From: Histoplasma ohiense
Lineage: Eukaryota; Ascomycota; Eurotiomycetes; Onygenales; Ajellomycetaceae
DNA length: 64,000 bases
Direction: 5' to 3'
Assembly (NCBI GenBank): GCA_017607445.1
Contig: JAEVHH010000004.1
Coordinates: 3,100,001 to 3,164,000, forward strand
Part shown: one piece after another, positions 25,033 to 37,805 of the stretch
Numbering within the stretch: position 1 is the stretch's first letter
How the letters are laid out: every line of letters starts with the position of its first letter
Made by a program: the position numbers and the translations under genes
Notes under the pieces: generated by a model
What the model saw: the letters and a program-made list of their open reading frames with translations, nothing else
Told to the model about the DNA's origin: nothing
Databases searched by the model: none

Positions 25033-28000
25033 GATGAAAGAATGTTATTTTATTGTATGTCCTTCTAGAGGATCGATCGATATCGATATCGATATCGATG
25101 GAATTGATATTGTTCGTATTCTGTTTTTGTTGAAGCGGGTGGATGGGGAGGTTTTGGATTGCCCTCAGCTACAGCGAGCAGCAGCGGTGGCAGCAAAGTT
25201 GTGAAAAGGAAAAAAGCAAGAAAATCCACTTGCTGTAAACATAAAACAGATATGGTTAGACGGAATTCAAAACCAACCTCTTCTATCGTTCTACGAGAAG
25301 AGAGAAAAAAATCAGTCCGTCACACAAAACGGATCAATAAGACCCAATTGAAATATGATCGCAGTTGCCAGAGGGACCATCAGACGGAATTCAGTAGATG
25401 AAAAGGTATTGTACTCGTGATCTGAAGAACCACAGGAGAGGTCGATCAATCAATTGATCAATTGGCGAAAACAGAAGGGTTTCACGCTGATAGACTTAGT
25501 GACAAGAGAAAACGGCCAATGTGTAGACAACAAAAGGGTGAGCAGTCAGGTCTGGATGGCGAAGGTGAGCTCCAGGCTGCAACACGACACACGAAGACGG
25601 TGCATCCGAAGCAGAGAGGTGTGATTGAATGGAGAAGAAAGAATGGCGTTGATGAAAAGAAGGTCAATTGAGAGAGACAAAGAGAGCGAGAAAGGGTCAG
25701 GGGGAAGCGAAAAAAACGAGGTGAGGGTGGAGGAGGAGAGCAGAGTCTTGGAGTCAGGTAAGGGGCGAGCGCAGGAACTAGTGGGCCAGCTTGGGCTGGA
25801 TTTAGGGCCGACCGCGGGTGACGAAGGCCAGACGGGAGGTGGGGAGAGGCTTCCAGGGCTTCCAGGACTTCAGGCTCTGTGGGCTCCAGGTGGGGGTGTC
25901 CGGGGGTTTGTTGGCCCGTGGTAGTTAGTGGGAGGGAGGCTTACCCGAACACTCCCTAGCCTCGACGACTAGGCCTGAGCTGGCTTGGCTGTCACTTCAC
26001 CAACTCTGAAACCCCTATTCACATTCACCTCGTTGTTCACTCACAATTCTCCCAGGCCACACTGGGTTTCTAATTTTCACAATCTCGTAAAATGGTATCC
26101 TCGCACGGGAGACAATGATAGCAACTCAACAACACATTCAATAGGAAAATGAATGAAAGATGGACGAGGCACGCCATAGCACAGAAAATATACGCAGCCC
26201 ACAAGATACGCAAGTCGGACGCAAAGCACCTGGCCAAGCAGGCTAACTGCCACCCTTTTGTGTCTAATCCGCCTAAGTCAGGTACGCCTCCAAACCTCTC
26301 AAGCTCTGGTCAGCCTATCACAACGATCATACGGGCTCTCGCAGACCATAGTGTCCGCATCATCAAGCCTTACTGGTGGGATTGCTAGCTCGACAGCTCA
26401 AGCACCTTCCAAAGGATCTCCACTATTCATCCGATTGCTGCATTGGGCCACTGGTTCACCGCACTAGGAACGCCATAGTTACCATTCGAATCTTCGCTCG
26501 GTAACTTACAGCGGCTTCAGACACAACGGCCATCATTGCTGTTCCGTTCCAGATAAACGTCTACTGGCTGAACTTCAGGGCCTCAATGCTCAGGCCGTCA
26601 GGATGGACAGGACCTCGATGTGTGTTTGAGACAGGCTGTCGGATGGTTTTCCGGCGGGTGCGCATGGTCCCCTCTGCGCTTTATCTTTTCAATAGTTGAC
26701 ATTGTCAATGGGAAAACACATGCTCATGGTGTTGACTTCTTTTTCCTTTGCTTCTGAAGTCATTAACTAGTTATTCACGTGACCCACAACATATCCATTA
26801 TTAACTCGCCACTAGATACATGATAACAACTAGTGGTTCAACCCTCTTACAATTGATCGTTAGCAGGCTGACAAATATGTATCAAAAGTTGCTGGAAAAC
26901 GGAAAAAGGAAAGAAAAAGGAAAGAAAAATGAAAAAAAAAAAAAAAAAAAAGCAAATGCACTGAGTGAAACACAAGAGCCCTTTTTTAATCACTTGGCAT
27001 CTCGGACGGACTGTCCATGGACTGGAGGTCAGAATACACTCCCGAGACGATGATCTTACCAGTGACTGACTGGACTTGAGGTATCACAAAATGGATTTCC
27101 GCCATCCATCTGGCCGAAGTTGGAATTGATATTGGTGACACAAGGAAATCACTTCCCCCAAACTTGTAGAAATATGATATTTCTACTTAGTACCAGTTTC
27201 AGAACAAATTCTTGAACAAATAGTTTCTTCCATTCTCATTAAGCAAAAAGGAAAAGGAAAATTAACGGAAAAAACCGTAGCACCAGGAAGACGTTGCCAA
27301 AAACTTCACTCCGTACGTCAAGAAATCGTTTCAACCAACCAAGATGAACAGATGCAACATAAAAAGAAAATATCCCAGGCGTCAAGCGATTTACTGGTAC
27401 GCTTGCGCGGGGACACCGAACCGAACCTTCTTTCCTTTTGCTTCCTTTCTGTCTGGTTTTCCCGCGAGTCACGGACCGTCACCTCGCTCGCATTCTGATC
27501 TCCATGATTCCTTCCAACCTGCCAAACCATGCATGATAACATGAACAATCAACAAAAGGCTGACACCGTTCAAATATAGTTCGCCGCCACGGCCGGCCTT
27601 ATTTGTTATTGATGCCTTGGCCTTTTGGGGCCCCAGCTCCATGCAGCATACTGAGTATCATTCGCCGCCGAGAGGGGAAGGGAAACGCAAAGCACCCGGC
27701 TACCTGATATTGTATAGGAGTAGGCATGCAAAATAACCATTTACTTATCCGTCTTCTGTCTTCAATAGATGGAGGAAAGGTGGAAATTTCAACCAGTCTA
27801 TTTTGAGGAGCTGACAGAGTGAGTGGTTTAAAAGCTCACTTGCATCGGAGATGCCAGGGTTTGAAGGCATATGGTGACACTCATAAACTCTGCGATGTGA
27901 GATCACAGCGATCTTCCTAAATCAAGTGATGAAGCATCTATATACGTAAAATACTCTCACTCGAGATAGAGAGGATGAGATTTCAATGAAGTGTATTGAC

Positions 28001-29702
28001 TCTGTACATTGAAAGGCATCACCTATTTTACCTCCCGCCCTTCTTGTCTCCGTCTCCCCACTTATCTATCAAACTCGATGTTCTATCGTGTTGTCGAAAC
28101 GGCCCAAGCCGCAAAAGTGTAAACTCAAACCACCAAGGAAAAAAGCAAAAAGGAAAGAGAAAAAGCAACAGTTATCATGGCCCAATAAATTCTCCGAAAT
28201 CCCATATCAAGAAACACGCTGCCGCAATAATCTGCTCTCCCCTGCGCAAGCCTCCTAAGTGCCAATTGCCAATTGGCTGTTCAAGTTGGTAGATCTGATC
28301 CTTTTTATTTTATTCCTTTTCTGACTTCCATACTTATCTTTTCTCCTTACGCACTTCCTGCCCAAGACGGATAGGGGGTGACTTGTATACATGTTGACTA
28401 TCCAGGGTTGCTGCTGCTGCTGGTTCACAGCCAGATGTTTGATGGGTTAGCGAGGTGGGAACATTGTTAGATAAAGAATTGGGATGAGGTTTCTCATCCA
28501 TAGTTGTATATATTTGCTGCATGTCATGAGAATAAAACTGCTCAAATAGGGAGGGGGGGGATTTGATGGACGCATGCATGATGTAAAACTTTTGGAGCGC
28601 ATGAGATATATGTATATAATAATCTGCAATGCGTAACTATGTGTGGCTATAGGAGAAGATTGCAACATCCAGCTCACGCTTATTTTCGCGGTTGGAAATC
28701 GTATCTGCGGACAAGGGGTCTATATGCAGCGCATCTAAATATAACAACAAACCTCAAGTTCCAAAAATGTGGAGTTGGCTCCTTACATCATTGCATGGTA
28801 TGATGGTGCTGTGTCTTAGCCAGGTGAGATATATAATTCATGATTTCGAATCGTGATATATCCCCCCCTTTTTTATTATTGGCGAGGATAGCACGGATAA
28901 ATGTGCACTCAAGGATGGATGGTAACCTTGGGACATGCAAGGTACGTGCCAAGATCGCGAGATCGCACCTTTTAGCTCCTCCATGTTTGCTCACGGCGGG
29001 GGTTCCTCGGGCAATCCTGGACGAAGCTGGCTCTGGGGAGAGATGATCACCGTGAGGGGAAACTGTAGCATTCCTTGTAGCTTTTTCTCCCGGTATTTTC
29101 CCTCCAGGTAGGGTTGATCTGTTGTTGTCAGTGGAGCATGTATCTGCTGCGAGGGTGGTTGCAAACGGGAGACACACGCAGTACATGCATGCATGGGCAG
29201 AACATTCATAGTCGTTTCCGTGCACCGTTCCCGTCTGTGGGGTCCCTATCTAGCTAATTGCACACGTTCGAAAATCTCAAAGTCAACCTTTCTCAAATAT
29301 AATAGACTCAAGAAAACTCAAAATACAAATGGGTGTCTGTCCTACTAGTCGATAGGACATCCAATGCCAATGTCAAACTCCGCTTGCGCATGCGTGTTTT
29401 TGCATCAAAGAATTGCAGTGCTCGCCCGGCTCCCGCGATGGAAATTGTCATCGGCGTTTGCATGTAACGCTGGCCAAGCTTGTTGGAGTCAGCTTGCGAC
29501 ATCCTTGGAAAGATTGGCGGAAAGGAGCTCTTGATCACGCTAGTCTTGATGTAGAACGAGCCTCGAGCTTCCTTATCGATAAGGCGGGAAAAATACTTAT
29601 TCCGACCAAAAAAGTTGACCGAAGGAACTTCACTCTACTTCCAGAGATAGGTTACCAACCTACCATCCCTTGACTACTATAGGAAACATATCGTATTACA
29701 AT
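25033..29702. other. 4.7-kb intergenic region between divergent genes
   Basis: Separates the DENN gene start (-) and the Bcd1 gene start (+). Near the DENN start is a palindromic ATCGAT repeat (25071-25099), then purine-rich DNA (25650-25760), GC-rich DNA around 25790-25900, an A20 run (26932-26951) and AT-rich stretches. Only short frames without recognisable features were seen. No tRNA was identified by eye. Confidence 0.5.
25071..25099. repeat. (ATCGAT/GATATC) short palindromic tandem repeat
   Basis: About five alternating ATCGAT/ATATCG units, 40-65 nt upstream of the DENN start codon, probably in its 5' UTR or core promoter. Each unit is self-complementary. A regulatory role is unproven. 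Confidence 0.85.
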
Positions 29703-31154
29703 ATGTCTGAATCCAGAGAGCTATCACTCAGCGATTTGTGCACCATCTGGTAAGCCTGAATACAAACCCCGAAAACAATGGAATACGTTCTTTGCTAATA
29801 CCAAGATCGTGCTAATTGTAGCCGAATCAATGAGCCCAAATACAAATGTCCCCGCTGCGCGACCCCAACCTGCTCCCTCCCTTGCAGCAAGCGCCATAAA
29901 CTCTGGTCACAGTGCTCTGGCGTACGTGACCCGGCCGCCTATCTGAAACGCAAGGAGCTCGCAACACCCGTCGCTTTTGACAAGGATTTTAACTTCCTTA
30001 GTGGGATTGAGAGATATGTTGAGCGAGCGGAGAGGAGTGCGGAGAATAGAGGGATTGAGCTGTGTAGGGCAGCTGATAACGGCGATGGCGACGGCGATGC
30101 TGAAAATGGGAGGAGGCAGCGATGGAAGAAGCAGACGGAGGTTGTGAAGAAAGGCGAGGTAGGCTTCTTGAGGGGGATTGAGAGCGCTGGAGTAAAGGTG
30201 GTTAGAGCGCCGAAGGGAATGTCGAGGGGAAAACAGAATATGTCGCATTGGCATAAGAAGTATGTTTCTATTCCTTGCTTTTTGTGTGCCGACCTGCTCG
30301 TGGAGTAATTTTTACTGCAGCAAGTGGGTAAATTATGGGCCATTGCTGACTATATAACCAGACATAAAAGTCTAAACTGGACAGTTGAATGGATACTGGG
30401 CGACGACGCACAAGGCCGAAAGGCAATTAGCAAGTGCCTCGAGTCAACATCCATCGCTACAGCGTTCTCTAGGACCTCTCTCTCGAAGCAGATTGCTGCA
30501 GAGATAAGCAAGCTTTCACCACCAACAAAGAAACGGAAACTGGATCCGAAGGTTATTCCAACCTCTATTCCGTCTACGACCCAAACTACAAACGCAGAAA
30601 CACGAGGCGCCACGCTACGCGGCGAAACTCCTGTGTCACGCACACTAAGTCCGGAGCCAGAATCGACAGCCAACCTGACCCAGAATCCCAATGAAAACGC
30701 AGAGGAATACGAGAAGCCTGGCAACGGAACAAATGCTACCACTGGGGATGGCATCTTTGATCCACCATGTGGCGAGGTACCATCCCTCCACAAGAAGCAT
30801 CACTTCTATCTCCATCGTCCTCTATCCCGATCTCGGGTGCCTGTCCTCATTCCACTCACGGAATCACTCACAATCACGGATGCTCTACGGAATCGTACCG
30901 TGCTGGAGTTCCCTACTTTTTATGTCCTCCCGTGGGCAGCCGGCGAGTTGCCTGCAGATAGGTTTGTGACGGAGGAAGTGTATCTGAGAGAGTGTGGAGA
31001 TGGCGGAAATGGAGAAGTATTGGAAGGAGCGGAGGAAGACGAAGAAGAGGGGGTGGAAGGAGCAGAAGAAAAAGAGGGGAATCATGTTCTTCAAAGTGTT
31101 GATGAGAAGAAAGTGTTGGAGGTTTTGTGTAAGGATTTGGAGGTAGGAGGGTAG
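29703..31154 (+). CDS. BCD1: Bcd1-like box C/D snoRNP assembly protein (zf-HIT)
   Basis: Bcd1/ZNHIT6 is an essential nuclear factor for making box C/D snoRNPs. Exons 29703-29749, 29822-30259 and 30362-31154 give about 425 residues. Splicing of the short first exon places LCTICR before CPRCATPTCSLPCSKRH, completing the zf-HIT pattern: CxxC, CxxC, CxxxC and the His/Cys pair (HKLWSQC). The junction of exons 2 and 3 gives HWHKKHKSLNWTVEWIL; the Bcd1 family has a comparable (K)-x-x-x-W-x-(I/V)-E-W block after the zinc finger. The C-terminus has the segment HHFYLHRPLSRSRVPVLIPL, then a very acidic Glu stretch. The intron 2 acceptor at 30361 is preferred over the CAG at 30320 because the latter runs into a stop. 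Confidence 0.88.
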
Positions 31155-31432
31155 GAGAGGTGTTGAGGGGTTGGATGCCTTCAGTTCGCACGCGCTTGAA
31201 ATTATGTCGCTACTAGCTATTAGTGGATTTGTTGGACTCTCCAGGTTGGTACGTTAGTCCAAGATCTGGAGGGAGATAGGTCATTCACTCAGGGATACAG
31301 GTGTCCCAGTTTTACAAAAACTAATACACTGCATAAAATAAAAACCATGTCCAGCATCAACAATGATCATGTAGGGCCACCCAGCCCCTCCCAAAAAATT
31401 AAAACACCTCAGAATCCTCCTCACTACCTCCT

Positions 31433-32658
31433 TCAGCTCAGCCTATTCGGCAAATTCGGATGGCCAGCACTCAACCCCCCACAGACAGCCCACGCCTGTC
31501 CGTTAACATAACTACTCTCATCGCTTCCCAAAAATAACGCAACCCGCGCCACCTCATCCGGCACCGCGCCCCTCTTCATCGGATTCAACTGGCCAATCTT
31601 ATGCTGCGTGCCGCGCTCCTCCGCCATGTCATATATGGGTTTCGTCATTCCCGTGGCAATCAGACCGGGACAGATGGCGTTGATGCGCACGCCTGTGCCT
31701 GTTAGTTGGTAGGCGCACGTCTGTGCGAGGGAGACCACGGCGGCTTTGCTGGCGGAGTAAACGGTTGAGCCGGCATTGGAACGTAGGCCGGCGATGGAGG
31801 CAGTCATGATTATGCTTCCGGATGGGTAGGGTTTGGAAGGGGAGGTTTTTTGCATGGCTGGCGCAGCGTATTTGGCGGCGAGAAAGGGGCTGTGGACGTG
31901 TATTTCTGTCAGTCTACATAGATTGAGTCTTTTTTTGTGGTCCATCTATTATTTTTATATTTACCCTTTGGCATTCGTGTCCATGACCTGCATGAATTCG
32001 TCCCCCGTAATTTCCGTGAATAGATTGTGTGGTCCAGATATTCCTGCATTCGCGAACATAATGTCCAAACGGCCGTATTTCTCGATGGCTTCGTCGACCA
32101 CGGCTTTCACTTTCTCCTCGTCTCCGGCATCAAATTGCCGTGTATGGATGTCCACGAACGGGTAGAGCGATTCGAGTTCCCGTTTGTGGACGGCAAGGTA
32201 TGAATCAGAGAAGTCGCAGAGGAAGACTGACTTTGCGCCATTGCGGGCGAATTGATGGGCGCTGGCTCGACCGATGCCGAGGGGGGAATTTGCTCCTGCG
32301 GATGAGGAAACAAGATGTTAATCTCTCGCTATGGGTTTTCCGTCACTTTGGTATATCTGGGTGAGAAAGAGTTGCGGCCACCTACCAGTGACAATTACAA
32401 CCTTCCCCTGGACCCTCCTAAAATCCAATATATATGAATGAGCGTGGGCTTCCGGCAGGTTGAGGGACCGTGCTGGAAACACCGCAGCAGAGTGCAAGCT
32501 CCAATGAATATTGACCTTCACGGGAAAACTTACGGGCCCACGGAGTCTGGAGCAATTTCACGAATTCGAGGGATGTTCTCAAAGGTGCCGGGGTCCGGGA
32601 TACCCTCGGCCAGTTGCTGGCTTACAGCTTGAAGGCGCCGATTCGCAGTAGAAGACAT
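31433..32658 (-). CDS. Short-chain dehydrogenase/reductase (classical SDR)
   Basis: NAD(P)-dependent oxidoreductase of the classical SDR family. Four exons (32658-32534, 32417-32386, 32295-31965, 31889-31433) give about 314 residues. Joining exons 2 and 3 builds the nucleotide-binding VTGANSPLGIGRASA (TGxxxGIG type), and exon 3 has the structural NAGIS motif. Exon 4 has the catalytic Ser (MTASIAG) and YSASK, then CPGLIATGMT, typical of the family. The acceptor at 31890 is chosen because it yields NAKGPFLAAKYAAPAM, the expected helix, and has a CTGAC branch site about 20 nt upstream. The N-terminal about 40 residues precede the fold and are not recognised. Substrate unknown; many such proteins are annotated as 3-oxoacyl-ACP reductase-like or levodione/sugar dehydrogenases. 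It is divergent from the TBC gene. Confidence 0.9.
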
Positions 32659-34385
32659 AGTCGGTGACGAGGGACGAGGCCGATGAAAATTGCCTGGGAA
32701 TGTAGGAGAAGTTTCTCAGGAAGGCCAGAAAATTATTATGAGGGTTCAGTATGCCAGCTCCAGTCCATTATCCCTCCACCGACCGACGAGTTTTTGAAGC
32801 CTTTCCAAGCGATTCGCTGCTTCTCCACCTTTCGCGGCTTGTAGGATCCCAAAAGTCCCGAGGTCTAAATTGAAAAACCGCTATTCCCGTTTAGGTGGGC
32901 ATCCCTCGCCGCTTTTATCGATTTTCGTCGTGGATGATCGGGGGCAATTGGGATGTGGATGCTCATTGCGCTGACAAGAATTGGATATTTTTGAGATGCG
33001 TGAACTCACCCAATTTATTCCCTTTTTGATTTGCGAGGCGCTGGCGGTCTGCCAACAATTAATCGGACTTGTCTCATCCAATGGCCATATCCCATCCGAT
33101 GACACCTTCGATTGAACAGATTTGATGTCGGACGAAGTTGTTCTTCTCATCCTACTAATTTTTACCAGCAGGACGACTTGGCTGGCCTGGGACAGGCTGG
33201 CTACGTAATTTCCGAGACAGATTCGGGAATAATGGGATCGCCCGGTCTGGCCATGACCCCTGCTGTTACCGCTCTCCCATTATTGCATTCAGCTGCTGGG
33301 ATTGTGACCCAAACCCCCCTGTGAGTTTCCGATGCTTTCCCCGCAATGTTGGGATAGATATGGTCTACTGCGGATGTTCTCGAAAAAGTGTTAAAGGGGC
33401 ACGAACCAGTTCCTGGCGTCCAGTAGCCTATTATGACATGGACTGCTAGGGTTAGCCAACTTTTGTGCGGGCAGTTGAACAACTCCTGAAAAAGACTCAG
33501 CTCTCGGAGGAACAAGTTGGAAAATTGAGTCTTAATAATTTCATACCGAGGGGGGAGCTGTTTCACGCCAGAAACCGCTTTGCCAATCATGGTCCTTCGG
33601 GCACCTTCAGGTTGGGCTGGAGCCTGCAGCCTGGGCTTTTGGAGCCACTAGAGTTTCGCAGCTGGGTGGGCGGATGATCCGTGGGACCGTCCTGTGTCAA
33701 CAAAGGTCCTGGATGTCAAGAAGATACGCACGGAGAGCGTACAACAGACTCGACAAATTCTCATTCTCAACCACCGTGACTTTGCCAAATACGCGTAGTC
33801 ACATGACCCAAATCCGCATTCGGGCAAGGTTGGGATGCGGATGTCAGGACAAACAGTGCAAAGATGCCTGAATTGGCCACGGAGAGCAGATAATCCGGGA
33901 TTGCAAGCGCAAGCTGGCAGCAGGATCACCTGATCTGCATCATCACGGCCTGTTTGTTGTCCATGATTCACATTGTTGGACTTCAATCCCAGTTTTGCTG
34001 CACTCCATAAGAAGCCATCCATCTCTCCCCCTTCTCTTTTTGCTTTCTTCCTTCCCCTTCTTGTTGCATTTTACTTCGGTTTTCGTCTCGACCTCCCACT
34101 GTTCGGTAAATCACATCGATCACTAGTTGCTGGCCGCCCTTGTTTCTCCTTCGTTTGCGCGGAAACGTCGAGCCGGTTTCTGTATTGAATCGAGGATGCG
34201 GGATGAGAAATGGTCAATGTAGCTCGAAGATATAATCGGAGACTCCAGACCATCAGTCGCACTTGTCCACCTCGAGTCGGACCGTAACCATACTTTCCTG
34301 CAGCCCCTCTTAAGACGACGGAGCATATGTTGATGAAGGCGGACACCTGACCTCAGCTGCGAGTTGCCTTGACAGCAGTTTAGTC
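32659..34385. other. Divergent intergenic region between SDR and TBC genes
   Basis: About 1.7 kb holding both promoters. No recognisable protein frame. CT-rich DNA near 34010-34080 and a stretch before 34386 probably belong to the TBC gene 5' leader. Confidence 0.5.
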
Positions 34386-37300
34386 ATGGCTGAGGCTCTT
34401 GATCCCCTTTCTGATGCTCAGCATGTTCAACGGCGCTCCTCTTCACAGACATCTTCGTCTTCCAGAAAAAGTCACAGAAACAAGCCGGCGCGAGCAAAGC
34501 CCCTCAAGCGCCTTTCTACCTCCTCCACCAATACGCCAACGGACCTGACGTCGTTTCCTTCTCTTTCTCCTGATGCCTCCCCAGAAGGCTTCCGGGGCGA
34601 GCCTGCTCTGAATCATGCGTTGAGTCAAGCGTTATTGGCAGAAGATCATTCTCGTCCAAACGGCGATCGAGGTCGTAAAGCAACACTTGAGGGTTTAACG
34701 ACGTCATTACCACAGATATCCGGCCGTAATGCTCTGTTTAGTGACTCCGTTACAACTCGGGATGTTCCGGGTTCACTCCATCTTGCTAATGACGACCATA
34801 TTGAGCGCATCATTGCAAGGACTGGAGCTGTGAAATTGGTCCGGCAGTTTGCCAGGGATCTTGCGCTTCGTGATGCTGAAATCTCATCAATCCGTCTGCG
34901 CGCAGACGAGCGAGAGAAGGAACTAAAGAAAATGCTCCGTGAAGCGCAAATATCCAACCAGACAATAGAACACAGGCTTTACGTTCTCGAGAATCCCATT
35001 GCTAAGGCGATTGTTGATAATACAGAAAGCCTCAGCCCATTAAGTGGGGTGAGAAGGGTATCTCCCACAATTGACGATATGATGAGCCAAGCTATGAGTG
35101 ATGATGTAGGAGCTCTGGTGCTGGACTCACCGCCCGAAGATGACACCAAGGGGTATGGCGATTTCTGCGACACAATCCGCCCCAATCGAAAAGATAGCGG
35201 TCCTCAACCTAGAAGCTCTAGTGCGGGGTCAATATCTCAGAAAAAGTCGTCTACTACTTTACTTCGTGCCTGGCAGGGGTATGTCTGGGGAGGTGCTACT
35301 GTTAGTCGGAAGACCAGTAAAACGAGTAGCATGATGAGTGACTTGGACGAGCAGGATGGTTTGGACGATTTCACACATATGCAGATCCAACCTGGGAATC
35401 GTCGGAAACGTTTAGATGAGCAACTTTTTCAATCCCTGGAGGAAATTTCACCCGCATTCGGCCCTAATGGCACAGGCTCGACAAACCCGAATAATGGAGA
35501 TACCGCGAGTGTTAATTCTCGTCGTTCTTCAAAATCGTTCGCGTCATGGACCGTAAAATTGTTTGCTGGAAATCCTCACCCTGGAAAAGAAGGTGCTGAA
35601 TCTGCAAGTGTCAGAAGTCGCCCCTCTTCAACTGCTCCAAGTTCCAAGGCTAGGCAGTCCTCAGCCTCCGAGTCATCAAAACTTAGCGGCTCTGCAGTTG
35701 CAGCCCTAAAACGCTTAAATAGCTCGGCCGCTGGACAAACGGGGTCCACAAAGGCATCTAGTGTTCGAGGTTCTAGAACTAACCTATCCGGTGTGCGCCG
35801 GGATGGCTTTTCTGGTCCCAGAGAAATTGCTACACCTGAGTCCAAAACGTCGGATGGGAATCCGACTGCACTGGGCCCCGTGGAGATGGATCCGATATTA
35901 CCTATGGAATCTCGCCCACCAACACTCACGCACATATATAAAAATTACCAGCCAGGGGAGTTTCTCACTGACCGGTTTGGTTTCATTTATGACCAAAGGA
36001 GAAAGAAGCGGCAGAAGGGATCAGATTCTCCCAACAATGATTCGTCGAGGATAAGCACCACGGAAATAATTAGTAGCTCACGGAGCGATCTGGATCTGAA
36101 CATAGGTCTTCGCGCCGGCGGCACAGAGTCCTCCTTAGATTCAACGACAGTTGAGGATGCTGAAAATTCAAACATTCCCACCCGACGATGGCAAGATTAT
36201 TTAAAAATTGCTACAAAGCCAACTGAACTTCTCTCACACACTCCGGAAGCAGGTACTATTGTTTCTATGTCCAATGCTGCTAAACAGAAACCACGCTCGT
36301 CTTCTATTGCTGTCCAAAAAGGAGGATCAATATCTGTCGTCAATGCCACGCCGCACGCCGCCGCACTTATGTCGCAGGTCGTGTCCAGCAATGCAGAGTT
36401 TGCGGGGGCAGGGAATGAGACGTCCGCTACGCTACTACCAGTCTCGGAACAGGAGCCCGTTAAGCTACTATTGGAACGGCTCACCGAGCTTCACGATTCC
36501 CTGCAACGGGACCGTACAGTAAAGTGGAATGAATTTTTGAGGAAAGTTCGTGCGGAACGCCGAAAAGAAGGCGAATCCTCCGATCGACCTAGCGTATCCC
36601 TTGCCATGCCTGAAGTGTCACTTGCAGACGGAGAGATCGTAGGTATTACAGGTCTTGGTACTAAGGGTAAAGTCGGACGTGCCAAATGGCGCGAGTTTAG
36701 AAACCTCGTCATTGGAGGCATTCCTGTCGCGTACCGAGCGAAAATCTGGTCTGAATGCAGTGGTGCATCCGCAATGCGGGTTCCCGGGTATTATGATGAC
36801 CTTGTGAAGGGCAACACCAATCTAGATACCGATCCATCTGTCGTTTCCCAGATAGAAATGGATATTCACCGAACCCTGACTGATAACGTTTTCTTCCGCA
36901 AGGGTCCTGGGGTCGAGAAGCTTTACGAAGTCCTCTTGGCTTATTCTCGCCGCAACCCCGATGTCGGGTATTGTCAGGGTATGAATCTTATCGCCGGATC
37001 TCTACTTTTGATCATGCCTACTGCCGAGGATGCTTTTTGGATTCTTGCATCGCTCATTGAAAATATCCTTCCCGCCCACTACTATGACCATGGGCTACTA
37101 GCGTCGCGTGCTGATCAGCAAATTCTCCGACAATATGTAGCGGAGATCCTACCTAAATTATCTGCACATCTTGACGAACTAGGCATTGAACTTGAAGCTT
37201 TGACCTTCCAATGGTTTTTGTCTGCATTCACCGACTGTCTGTCGGCAGAAGCCTTGTACCGGGTGTGGGATGTCGTCCTCTGTCTCAATAACCCCGCCGC

Positions 37301-37805
37301 ATCCGCTACAACGGCAGCATTGACCTTCCAGACCCAGTCCCACGTCCAAGCTCGCACAGACAGCGCTCAAGGAGGCACCGTTTCGACGACCAACTTTATT
37401 TCTAACCCTACCAATTCTCTGGTCGGATCTGCTGCTTCGGATGGTGACCGATTAGCCAACTACAGCGGTGGTGGCGGCACTTTCTTCTTCCAGGTTGCTA
37501 TGGCGCTCCTCAAACTCAATGAACCGCAGCTTCTCACAACATGCTCGACGCCGGCGGAGGTATATACTTACATCAATCATCAGATGACTAACCACGCAAT
37601 CAGTATCGATGGACTCATCCAAGCCAGCGAGGCTCTGAGGAACGTGATTAAGCGTGAAGACGTGTGTGCGAGGCGCGCTGCTGCATTGAGAGACATGAGG
37701 GTGGATATAATGGGTGGTGGGTATGCGGGGAGTATGAAAACAGAGGGCGACTCGATTGGAGGCACTGATGCACAGCAGCTCAAACAGCAACAAATTCCTG
37801 CATAA
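34386..37805 (+). CDS. TBC-domain Rab GTPase-activating protein
   Basis: Expected to speed GTP hydrolysis on a Rab, ending a trafficking signal. A single 1,139-residue exon. The first 700 residues are Ser/Thr-rich, low complexity, with a short coiled coil near residues 140-200. The TBC domain spans roughly residues 760-1090. It has GGIPVAYRAKIWSECSG, the arginine finger in IEMDIHRTL (Arg829; motif IxxDxxR), the glutamine finger in GYCQGMN (Gln864; YxQ), and LEALTFQWFLSAFTDCL. The domain is interrupted after YRVWDVVLCL by an unusual Ala/Thr/Gly-rich loop of about 60-70 residues before TFFFQVAMALLKLNE. The catalytic dual-finger motifs are intact, so GAP activity is likely. The Rab target is unknown. 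Confidence 0.92.
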   Translation: MAEALDPLSDAQHVQRRSSSQTSSSSRKSHRNKPARAKPLKRLSTSSTNTPTDLTSFPSLSPDASPEGFRGEPALNHALSQALLAEDHSRPNGDRGRKATLEGLTTSLPQISGRNALFSDSVTTRDVPGSLHLANDDHIERIIARTGAVKLVRQFARDLALRDAEISSIRLRADEREKELKKMLREAQISNQTIEHRLYVLENPIAKAIVDNTESLSPLSGVRRVSPTIDDMMSQAMSDDVGALVLDSPPEDDTKGYGDFCDTIRPNRKDSGPQPRSSSAGSISQKKSSTTLLRAWQGYVWGGATVSRKTSKTSSMMSDLDEQDGLDDFTHMQIQPGNRRKRLDEQLFQSLEEISPAFGPNGTGSTNPNNGDTASVNSRRSSKSFASWTVKLFAGNPHPGKEGAESASVRSRPSSTAPSSKARQSSASESSKLSGSAVAALKRLNSSAAGQTGSTKASSVRGSRTNLSGVRRDGFSGPREIATPESKTSDGNPTALGPVEMDPILPMESRPPTLTHIYKNYQPGEFLTDRFGFIYDQRRKKRQKGSDSPNNDSSRISTTEIISSSRSDLDLNIGLRAGGTESSLDSTTVEDAENSNIPTRRWQDYLKIATKPTELLSHTPEAGTIVSMSNAAKQKPRSSSIAVQKGGSISVVNATPHAAALMSQVVSSNAEFAGAGNETSATLLPVSEQEPVKLLLERLTELHDSLQRDRTVKWNEFLRKVRAERRKEGESSDRPSVSLAMPEVSLADGEIVGITGLGTKGKVGRAKWREFRNLVIGGIPVAYRAKIWSECSGASAMRVPGYYDDLVKGNTNLDTDPSVVSQIEMDIHRTLTDNVFFRKGPGVEKLYEVLLAYSRRNPDVGYCQGMNLIAGSLLLIMPTAEDAFWILASLIENILPAHYYDHGLLASRADQQILRQYVAEILPKLSAHLDELGIELEALTFQWFLSAFTDCLSAEALYRVWDVVLCLNNPAASATTAALTFQTQSHVQARTDSAQGGTVSTTNFISNPTNSLVGSAASDGDRLANYSGGGGTFFFQVAMALLKLNEPQLLTTCSTPAEVYTYINHQMTNHAISIDGLIQASEALRNVIKREDVCARRAAALRDMRVDIMGGGYAGSMKTEGDSIGGTDAQQLKQQQIPA

